Assembly: GCA_026713205.1 (NCBI GenBank)
Contig: JAPOOY010000024.1
Span: 1-5,899, forward strand
Source: Bdellovibrionales bacterium
GTDB taxonomy: Bacteria; Bdellovibrionota; Bdellovibrionia; Bdellovibrionales; UBA1609
Direction: 5' to 3'
DNA: 5,899 nt
Shown here in pieces: positions 1 through 4,637 of the stretch; the first letter of the stretch is position 1, and each line of letters starts with the position of its first letter. A program made the position numbers and the translations under genes. Below the pieces are notes generated by a model. It saw only the letters and a program-made list of their open reading frames with translations. It was not told the DNA's origin and did not search any database.

Positions 1-42
1 CTGTGGCAAAACGCATGTTTGAATTTTTGACCCCTATAGGCT
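1..42 (+). repeat. Partial, diverged copy of a palindromic repeat (right half)
   Basis: Bases 1-42 align without gaps to 1478-1519, with 34 of 42 positions identical by my count. The first 15 bases (CTGTGGCAAAACGCA) are identical. Only the right half of the element is visible because the window begins inside it. The right arm (TTTTTGACCCCTATAGGCT) differs from the arm of the second copy, so the left arm of this copy should carry compensating changes if the palindrome is conserved. Confidence 0.75.
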
Positions 43-173
43 GTTATAAAGGGTGTAAATATTTTTTTTATGAAGAACCGGAAAATTTCAAACCGGAGGA
101 GTATAATAGAGAGTTGACGAAATCACCCCTTCAAATGATAAATAATGGAAATGAAACAAGAGGAAAGCTTTAA
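1..173 (+). CDS. C-terminal fragment of an unidentified protein (5' end outside window)
   Basis: This open frame enters from the left edge (first complete codon GTG at 3-5) and stops at TAA 171-173, leaving 56 visible residues. The first 13 or so codons (VAKRMFEFLTPIG) come from the repeat copy at 1-42. They match, in the same frame, the VAKRRAELLDPLS translation of the repeat at 1420-1520. The remainder is hydrophilic and Glu/Asn/Lys-rich, with two nearby cysteines (GCYKGC) and an EEPENFKPEEYNREL stretch that reads like normal protein. I recognise no family. The frame overlaps the next gene by 29 bases if that gene starts at 145. That is longer than usual, so either the tail of this frame is not used or translation of the two is coupled. 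It could also be a chance open frame through a repeat. A Shine-Dalgarno-like GGAGGAG at 95-101 lies inside it, before a TTG at 114. Confidence 0.4.
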   Translation, partial: VAKRMFEFLTPIGCYKGCKYFFYEEPENFKPEEYNRELTKSPLQMINNGNETRGKL

Positions 174-1224
174 GCCGGGATTTTTAAGGCTGCTGATCAT
201 TCTGATTCCCCTCTTAGCTCTCTTTAGCGCTTTAACTTTGATCTCCCAACACTCTCCCCCTCCACTAAAAAAATCTCCCCTTTGCCCCTTTATGCTGATT
301 GTCCTTCCCCCTTTGGAAAATACAGAGAACTCCCCTCTCCATCGTGTGAGCGGGAAGACGAAGCTGCCACCAGACAATCAAGCCCACCTTAGAGAAGCTC
401 CCTCATCAATGTCTGTCCTAAATAAAGAAATAACTGCAAAACCAAATAAAACTCCTAAAAGAAAAAGCATCACTCATCCGGAAAAAGACCCCTCATCCCC
501 CTGGCTGCTGGATAACCGTTTTTTTCAATCTGTTCTGGCGGATTCTAACACAGAGAATGACCCCTCCCTGGAACTCTTATTTTACCTGCCTCTATACCCT
601 ACAAAGGACAAAAGGTGGCTTATTTCCCACACTCCCTCTTCCAAAGATCGACTTATGCCACAACCTCCTTTGACTGTAAAAAATCCCTCCGGAAATATTT
701 CCCATCTCAGTTTTAAGGAAATACAAAAACAGTTCCCCTCACCCCTTCCCTTGACTTTACAAGACCTATTAAAGCAGTTTCCAAAACAAAAATGGTTTCT
801 CCATTTGGTGACTGACAGTCTCAAAGGTTCAGTTGAAAGCCTGACTCATCAAAAGGAAGCTCACTCCAAATTCTACATCACTTCAAATAATGAAAAATTA
901 TTAGCGCAGTTCTCTAAAAAACAGATGGCTGTTATTTATAACTTTAGATCTCTGTTACGATTCCAACTTCTGAGAGTCTTTCTTGTGGAAAAGCTCTTTT
1001 CCTTTCCAGGACAAGGTCTTATCATCCCCTCTCATCTCCCCTTGTCCCCCATGACAGTAAAAAAGATACATCATTCAGGACAATGGCTGTTCTTGAAAAA
1101 GGAATCTCATATTGCAGAACTTCCCCCGCAGAATTTGACGCAAGTAAAAGGAGTTATCACCCGGGAATGGAAACCGGCCTTAAAATGGATTCAAGACAAA
1201 AATCCTTGCCTTCAGGAAAATTAA
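145..1224 (+). CDS. Membrane-anchored protein with a degenerate GDPD-like (TIM-barrel) domain
   Basis: The 359-residue product has a short charged N-terminus and one strong hydrophobic segment at about residues 14-34 (FLRLLIILIPLLALFSALTL). A Pro/Ser/Lys-rich linker follows to about residue 118, so it is probably an inner-membrane protein facing the periplasm. From about 130 to 350 the order of motifs recalls glycerophosphodiester phosphodiesterases: YPTKDKRWLISH (151-162, like TKDG..VV.HD), then HLSFKEI, LTLQDLLKQFP (203-213), a FYITSNNEKLLAQF strand-helix (243-256), a Gly-containing segment near 311, and VKGVITREWKPAL (334-346, like the GDPD V.GIITD.P ending). The usual HRG, PENT, E.D and HD catalytic motifs are missing or changed, which suggests a pseudoenzyme or binding protein. 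This family call is my own pattern reading and is tentative. No clear Shine-Dalgarno precedes ATG 145 or ATG 151. In-frame stops at 136 and 139 exclude an earlier start. Confidence 0.75.
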   Translation: MEMKQEESFKPGFLRLLIILIPLLALFSALTLISQHSPPPLKKSPLCPFMLIVLPPLENTENSPLHRVSGKTKLPPDNQAHLREAPSSMSVLNKEITAKPNKTPKRKSITHPEKDPSSPWLLDNRFFQSVLADSNTENDPSLELLFYLPLYPTKDKRWLISHTPSSKDRLMPQPPLTVKNPSGNISHLSFKEIQKQFPSPLPLTLQDLLKQFPKQKWFLHLVTDSLKGSVESLTHQKEAHSKFYITSNNEKLLAQFSKKQMAVIYNFRSLLRFQLLRVFLVEKLFSFPGQGLIIPSHLPLSPMTVKKIHHSGQWLFLKKESHIAELPPQNLTQVKGVITREWKPALKWIQDKNPCLQEN

Positions 1225-1252
1225 ATTCTTAAATGATACCAAGGGGTTTTAT

Positions 1253-1294
1253 AATATCTGTGGAAAGCGGAATTTCCCATTTTCTACGGATATT
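1253..1294 (+). terminator. 14-bp hairpin after the GDPD-like gene, possible terminator
   Basis: AATATCTGTGGAAA (1253-1266) pairs with TTTCTACGGATATT (1281-1294) with no mismatch if two G-U wobbles are allowed, around a 14-base loop. It begins 28 bases after the stop codon at 1222-1224, and its end runs into TTTT (1293-1296). The position fits a rho-independent terminator, but the U-tract is short and the stem AT-rich. A TATAAT at 1250-1255 overlaps the left arm, so it could instead be a regulatory stem in a leader transcript. Confidence 0.4.
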
Positions 1295-1351
1295 TTGATA
1301 AGGTAAAAAATATAATTATTCAGAAATTAAAGAGGCTTATACACAAAAATC

Positions 1352-1357
1352 AGGAGA
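1352..1357 (+). promoter_or_regulatory. Ribosome binding site of the 53-codon ORF
   Basis: AGGAGA lies 11 bases before ATG 1369. It is one of the better Shine-Dalgarno matches in the window and the main reason to take the short ORF seriously. An in-frame TGA at 1360-1362 means translation in this frame can start only after it. Confidence 0.5.
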
Positions 1358-1368
1358 ATTGACCGATC

Positions 1369-1530
1369 ATGTTTAAATTTTATGGTTTTCAAGATGAAAA
1401 AATATATGATTCCCTTCATAAGCTTAAAGGGTCCAAAAGGGAGTTCGGCTTTGACGCAGATGCGACTGTAAGTCGCTCTGTGGCAAAACGCAGGGCTGAA
1501 CTTTTGGACCCTTTAAGCTTCTCACCCTGA
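1369..1530 (+). CDS. Small ORF (53 aa) running through the palindromic repeat
   Basis: An ATG with a good ribosome binding site (AGGAGA 1352-1357) opens 53 codons ending at TGA 1528-1530. The first 17 residues or so (MFKFYGFQDEKIYDSLH) are not repeat-derived. The rest is encoded by the palindrome and is rich in Lys, Arg and Asp, with FGFDADATVSRSVAKRRAEL at its core. The frame after the TGA is the same as that of tolQ and stays open into it, so the region 1369-2382 is interrupted by only one stop. It may be a true small protein, a remnant of a gene invaded by the repeat, or a leader peptide of the tol operon. No family is recognised and expression is unproven. Confidence 0.35.
   Translation: MFKFYGFQDEKIYDSLHKLKGSKREFGFDADATVSRSVAKRRAELLDPLSFSP
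1420..1520 (+). repeat. 101-bp palindromic element with perfect 20-bp arms
   Basis: The arm AAGCTTAAAGGGTCCAAAAG (1420-1439) is the exact reverse complement of 1501-1520. Inside, TTCGGC (1444-1449) pairs with GCTGAA (1495-1500, one wobble), CAGA (1457-1460) with TCTG (1477-1480), and GCGACT (1462-1467) with AGTCGC (1471-1476) around a GTA loop. The whole element therefore folds into one long hairpin with small bulges, the largest being GGAG at 1440-1443. A second, diverged copy starts the window (1-42), so it is a dispersed repeat. It encodes no transposase and has no obvious target duplication. In size and behaviour it resembles Rickettsia-type palindromic elements or a small MITE. Confidence 0.85.
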
Positions 1531-1560
1531 CCTCAATATAAAATCACAAAATTCAAACCA

Positions 1561-1566
1561 GAGGAG
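1561..1566 (+). promoter_or_regulatory. Ribosome binding site that fixes the TTG start of tolQ
   Basis: GAGGAG, part of AGAGGAG, lies 6 bases before TTG 1573. No in-frame ATG occurs until Met69, well inside the first conserved membrane helix. The strong site and the lack of alternatives make TTG the likely start. Confidence 0.7.
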
Positions 1567-1572
1567 AATAAA

Positions 1573-2382
1573 TTGAACCGAAACAAAAAAACCAGAGGCT
1601 ACAAACCAGACAAACTTCAAATTCTGTTCTGGTTGCTGCTTTTCGTTCCACAAGCAGGCTTCGGAACAGAGCCTTCCCCACCGGAAACACCGGAGGCTAT
1701 TAACTTTCTTGAAGCTTTGCTATCAGCCAATTTTATTGTTCAAATTACCTTTATCATCCTGTTGATACTATCCGTCATGTCCTGGGCTATTGTCTTGCAA
1801 AAACGAACTTTGTTTAAAAACCAGGAAAAGGAAAACAAATCCTATGACGACATCTTTTTAAAAACTCATTCTTTTGAGGAAATTTACACACATGCCCGTT
1901 CCAACGAAGCCAGTTCCTTTTCTCAAATTTTTCTCAGCGGCTACAATGAAATGCAAAAAATTTTCAAGGTGCGAAATTCAAATGATTCCAAAAAGAAAAA
2001 CAGCTCCCTTTTCGGACTGGATAATGTGGAAAGAGCTTTAAGAAAAGGAACAGATAATGAAATTGCTTTTCTGGAAAACGGTTTGACTTTTCTGGCAACT
2101 GTGGGAAGCAGTAGCCCTTTTATAGGGCTTTTCGGAACTGTCTTTGGCATTATGGATGCTTTCAGCAAAATCGCTGTCATGGGCTCTGCCAGTTTAAGTG
2201 TGGTGGCTCCAGGAATTGCCGAAGCCCTCATTGCCACCGGACTGGGTTTATTTGTCGCCATACCGGCCTCTATTTTTTACAATACTTTTGTCAACCGTAT
2301 TAAAAAGTTTGAACTGGAATTTAACAGCTTTTCAGCGGACTTCCTGAATATTGCCAGAAGAAATTTTTTCCGAGAGGAATAA
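1573..2382 (+). CDS. tolQ: TolQ/ExbB-type proton channel subunit
   Basis: MotA/TolQ/ExbB family inner-membrane protein that, with TolR/ExbD, converts the proton gradient into movement of a TolA/TonB arm. TM1 is at about 55-76 (IVQITFIILLILSVMSWAIV), followed by a large cytoplasmic region. TM2 (about 172-196) contains LATVGSSSPFIGLFGTVFGI, and TM3 (about 209-237) contains APGIAEALIATGLGLFVAIP. The channel threonines equivalent to TolQ T145 and T178 appear to be T176 and T222. At 269 residues it is longer than a typical TolQ (about 230). The excess includes an N-terminal hydrophobic stretch (about 15-31, ILFWLLLFVPQAGFG) that looks like a signal peptide before the usual TM1. The start is TTG 1573 behind GAGGAG. 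It is first in a three-gene operon, with tolR 6 bases downstream. TolQ is preferred over ExbB because of the TolR-like partner, but ExbB is not excluded. Confidence 0.93.
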   Translation: MNRNKKTRGYKPDKLQILFWLLLFVPQAGFGTEPSPPETPEAINFLEALLSANFIVQITFIILLILSVMSWAIVLQKRTLFKNQEKENKSYDDIFLKTHSFEEIYTHARSNEASSFSQIFLSGYNEMQKIFKVRNSNDSKKKNSSLFGLDNVERALRKGTDNEIAFLENGLTFLATVGSSSPFIGLFGTVFGIMDAFSKIAVMGSASLSVVAPGIAEALIATGLGLFVAIPASIFYNTFVNRIKKFELEFNSFSADFLNIARRNFFREE

Positions 2383-2388
2383 AAACCA

Positions 2389-2802
2389 ATGAAAGCACAG
2401 TTTGACACGAAAGGAAAAAGCCGTCTCGTTTTAAGCGAAATTAATGTCACTCCTTTTGTAGATGTGATGTTGGTCCTGCTGGTCATTTTCATGGTGACAG
2501 CTCCTATGCTCCAACAGGGAATTGACCTCTCTCTTCCGGAAGCCCGATCATCAGGAACACCTCCTCCCGGTGATCCCTTTATTCTGAAAATAAAAAAAAA
2601 TAAAAAAATTTATTTGGGATCTCAAGTTGTGCCTCTGAAAACCTTATCCCCCAAACTGGCAGCTATTTTCAAAAATAAGCCCCATCGCGGAATCTATGTG
2701 CAGGCGGATAAATCCCTTCCCTATGGCTTTGTCGCCCGTACTCTGGGGGAAATAAAAGCCAGTGGTATTATTCATATCAATCTGGTGACAACAACAAAAT
2801 AA
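2389..2802 (+). CDS. tolR: TolR/ExbD-type proton channel subunit
   Basis: A 137-residue protein of normal length for the ExbD/TolR family. It has a short cytoplasmic N-terminus, one membrane helix (about 22-41) with the signature SEINVTPFVDVMLVLLVIFM, and a periplasmic domain. Asp25 in FVDVML corresponds to the proton-carrying aspartate (TolR D23 in E. coli). The C-terminal part shows the family pattern YVQADKSLPYGFVARTLGEI followed by ASGIIHINLVT. An AGAGGA site (2373-2378) overlapping the end of tolQ serves ATG 2389. The stop is 2 bases before the next gene, so translation is probably coupled. Two A-runs (9 A at 2592-2600 and 7 A at 2602-2608) encode a Lys/Asn-rich turn and may be prone to slippage. 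The QQGIDLSLPEA continuation after the helix is common in proteobacterial TolR/ExbD proteins. Confidence 0.95.
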   Translation: MKAQFDTKGKSRLVLSEINVTPFVDVMLVLLVIFMVTAPMLQQGIDLSLPEARSSGTPPPGDPFILKIKKNKKIYLGSQVVPLKTLSPKLAAIFKNKPHRGIYVQADKSLPYGFVARTLGEIKASGIIHINLVTTTK

Positions 2803-2804
2803 AG

Positions 2805-3482
2805 ATGAAGCCGGTTTTTAAGAAATATCTCTGGCTGTCCTTTTTTGGACACATGATTCTTTCAGGAGTCCTCTTCCTTTTTCACAAAATGGATAGGAGT
2901 CTTTTTAGTAAAAAAACTGTTTTAGCCCCTTCCCTGAGAGTGACAATGACAGCTCTTCCGGAAAAGACCCTGCCAAAACCAAAGAAGAAAATTAAAAAAC
3001 CGGCTCCTCTTCCCATAAAAACAAAAACCCCTTCTAAAGCCAAACCAAAACCGGAAAAAAAGAAAGAGGAAGACTCATCTGAAAAACAAGATCAAGAGCA
3101 AACATCTCCCCAGGAAGTGTCACAAGAAGAGCCTCCTAAAGGCAATCAACCTTCTGAAGGCTTATCCGAAGAAGAACAAAATGCCCAACAAATCGTAATT
3201 AACACCTACCTTATAGAAATTATAGAACGGGTGAAAAGAAACTGGAATTTGCCGAAATATCTGACGGATCAAAGTTTTCGGGCTGAACTGGAAATAAAGA
3301 TCAATGCTCAGGGAAAAGTGACTGAAAAAAAAATTATCACTTCCTCACAAAATGAAATTGTTGACGGAAAAGTATTAAAAGCCATTGAACTGTCCGAGCC
3401 TTTTCCTCCTCCTCCTGAGTTGGTACAACAGCTTATAGAAGATGGAATTGTGTTTCAATTAAACAGTCGTGAGGAATTTTAA
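2805..3482 (+). CDS. tolA: TolA/TonB-like periplasm-spanning energy transducer
   Basis: 225 residues in the classic three-part layout. There is an N-terminal membrane helix (about 8-27) and a long charged linker: Lys/Pro-rich at about 52-88, then Glu/Gln/Ser-rich to about 127. A C-terminal TonB/TolA-type domain follows (about 128-220) with VKRNWNLP, AELEIKINAQGKVTEKKII, and FPPPPELV near the end. In the helix, S12, H16 and L23 keep the spacing of the first three positions of the SHLS motif that contacts ExbB/TolQ; the fourth position is His27 instead of Ser. It starts 2 bases after tolR with no strong ribosome site, so it is probably translated by coupling. It is shorter than E. coli TolA (about 420). 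The linker type and position favour a TolA role, but TonB remains possible because tolB and pal are not adjacent. Confidence 0.88.
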   Translation: MKPVFKKYLWLSFFGHMILSGVLFLFHKMDRSLFSKKTVLAPSLRVTMTALPEKTLPKPKKKIKKPAPLPIKTKTPSKAKPKPEKKKEEDSSEKQDQEQTSPQEVSQEEPPKGNQPSEGLSEEEQNAQQIVINTYLIEIIERVKRNWNLPKYLTDQSFRAELEIKINAQGKVTEKKIITSSQNEIVDGKVLKAIELSEPFPPPPELVQQLIEDGIVFQLNSREEF

Positions 3483-3539
3483 AAAATCTGAAAATTCAAA
3501 CAGGATGGGTAGAGGCTCTTTTCTACTGCGCTGTTTTTT
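3474..3539 (+). terminator. Weak hairpins between the convergent tolA and Cys-rich genes
   Basis: GAATTTT (3474-3480) and AAAATTC (3491-3497) form a 7-bp AT stem across the tolA stop codon. GTAGA (3509-3513) and TCTAC (3522-3526) form a 5-bp stem followed after a few bases by a run of T (3534-3539). On the minus strand the second stem is followed at some distance by ATTTTTT. Either may end transcription of the convergent pair, but neither is a strong canonical terminator. Confidence 0.3.
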
Positions 3540-4410
3540 CCGCTTTCTTCAAAACCAGTTTATCTTTCTTAAAATTCCGGCACATCATGTCTGTCACTTG
3601 ATTTGCCTGAATCTTGTAATGACCCAGAAATCTTTTTGTCAAATGGCCACACTGAATTTTTACATCTAAAATATTGTCACAGGATTTTCTCACAGTCGTC
3701 ACATCATAAGTGATATAGAAAGAACAGGACTCCGGACACTCATGCCAAAGTTTTTCTTTCGGAGTCATATCCTTTAACGGTTTACTTAAAGCGGATTTGG
3801 AAGGCTTCCTTAAAAGAGCCTTAACATATTGCGAAGCCGTCTGATACACATCATCCATATAATCCGGGTGAGAACACTTCAATGAAGAGGAAATTTTATG
3901 TTGAAAAGTATGTGTCCTTATATATTTTTCCGGACAGCTTCCCTCTTTAAATTCCGAAGGCTTCACATTTACATCCAATCGATCCACAACAGTGCATTTG
4001 GAGTGTTCCGGTTTCATAGTCAAAGAGCTTTTTTTTGCCGCTTTTTTTTCAATTTCTCTTAAAGCGCTCTTCAAAGATAAAAAATCCACCGTATCAGCAA
4101 AGATAGGCTCTTTAACTCCCCTGGAGTTTTTTACACACTTTCTGGGATGGCGTTTTCCATCTGTTAAATCCGCTTCTTTCTCACAAAGCCATTCACAGTT
4201 TCTGTCACAGTTTTCATAAGGAAAGTCTAAAGCGCAATCACACAGAGAAGGGAAAGAAGTTGATTTTGTTAAAAGCGCCGTGAGTTTTTTGGCTGTTGGA
4301 TCTGTTGAAGTTGTTGGTTCTTTTGTAACGCCTTCAACAGCCATCGGAAACATAAATCCGGCCATCAATATCGTTTTTCGTATCATTGGTTTCTTCCTGC
4401 TTAAAACCAT
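3523..4410 (-). CDS. Secreted basic cysteine-rich protein of unknown function
   Basis: 295 residues with an N-terminal signal-like segment (about Met9 to Gly27, IRKTILMAGFMFPMAVEG), so it is probably periplasmic or secreted. The mature part is hydrophilic, Lys-rich and contains 14 cysteines (57, 59, 68, 72, 76, 92, 139, 159, 179, 225, 229, 244, 254, 277). The even number suits disulfide bonding, and CDC, CDRNCEWLC and CPESC clusters stand out. I recognise no family. A good ribosome site (GGAGAGG at 4416-4422 on the minus strand) is 5 bases before ATG 4410. A second ATG at codon 9 also has an AGGAAG upstream and would give a more typical signal peptide. The gene faces tolA tail to tail and is divergent from lnt. 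Continuous length, a signal segment and a ribosome site support it as real; the + strand frame inside it (3992-4219) has none of these. Confidence 0.85.
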   Translation of the reverse strand: MVLSRKKPMIRKTILMAGFMFPMAVEGVTKEPTTSTDPTAKKLTALLTKSTSFPSLCDCALDFPYENCDRNCEWLCEKEADLTDGKRHPRKCVKNSRGVKEPIFADTVDFLSLKSALREIEKKAAKKSSLTMKPEHSKCTVVDRLDVNVKPSEFKEGSCPEKYIRTHTFQHKISSSLKCSHPDYMDDVYQTASQYVKALLRKPSKSALSKPLKDMTPKEKLWHECPESCSFYITYDVTTVRKSCDNILDVKIQCGHLTKRFLGHYKIQANQVTDMMCRNFKKDKLVLKKAEKTAQ

Positions 4411-4599
4411 CTCAGCCTCTCCCCTACTTTAACAGATTTTGACCCCCGGAACAACAGGAGCCTCCTTAGGCGGTAGCGGCTTTTCTCTTTAAAAAGTAGT
4501 GAAATATCACTGAAAAGAGAAAAAAGAAAGAAATTTTTGATAACGAAGGCATTAAAAAAATGTCGCAAAAACCTATTTTTTCAGGTAAAACAAAGAGCT
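4411..4599. promoter_or_regulatory. Divergent intergenic region between the Cys-rich gene and lnt
   Basis: About 190 bases must hold the promoters of both divergent genes. I find no convincing -35/-10 pair on either strand. A very weak minus-strand candidate is TTGTTC then TTAAAG with a 16-base gap, just before the Cys-rich gene. It contains GCCT-CCTT-AGGC (4460-4471), a small hairpin, and the larger hairpin described separately. If lnt starts at TTG 4537 the region is shorter. Confidence 0.4.
4481..4523 (+). promoter_or_regulatory. Hairpin upstream of lnt
   Basis: TTTTCTCTTT (4481-4490) pairs exactly with AAAGAGAAAA (4514-4523). Inside, AGTGA (4498-4502) pairs exactly with TCACT (4507-4511) around AATA. 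It lies in the divergent promoter region and may be an operator, or a leader-RNA structure for lnt. There is no T-run after it on the + strand, so it is not an obvious + strand terminator. Confidence 0.45.
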
Positions 4600-4637
4600 G
4601 TGACTGTTTCTCCGCAATTAAAAAGCTTTTTCAATAA
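4560..4637 (+). CDS. Possible 25-aa upstream ORF overlapping the lnt start
   Basis: ATG 4560 has a fair Shine-Dalgarno (GAAGG 4545-4549, 10 bases upstream) and opens 25 codons to TAA 4635-4637, starting MSQKPIFSGK and ending AIKKLFQ. It overlaps the likely lnt start in a different frame. It may be a leader peptide coupled to lnt or the real lnt start separated by a frameshift, or it may be meaningless. Its ribosome site is better than that of either in-frame lnt start. Confidence 0.25.
   Translation: MSQKPIFSGKTKSCDCFSAIKKLFQ

Noticed and set aside
1295..1316. TTGATA followed by TATAAT as a promoter
   Set aside because: The gap between the boxes is 10 bases, far from the usual 16-18. The TATAAT alone is not enough in AT-rich DNA.
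1941..2261. 106-codon minus-strand open frame opposite tolQ
   Set aside because: It is antisense to the conserved TM2/TM3 region of tolQ, and its product has no protein-like motif.
3992..4219. 75-codon open frame on the + strand
   Set aside because: It lies antisense inside the Cys-rich gene, has no ribosome site, and the minus-strand gene is longer with a signal segment and a good ribosome site.
4437..4446. TTTTGACCCC, resembling the arm of the palindromic repeat
   Set aside because: Only about ten bases match, and no core or second arm is found nearby in the correct orientation, so chance similarity is more likely.
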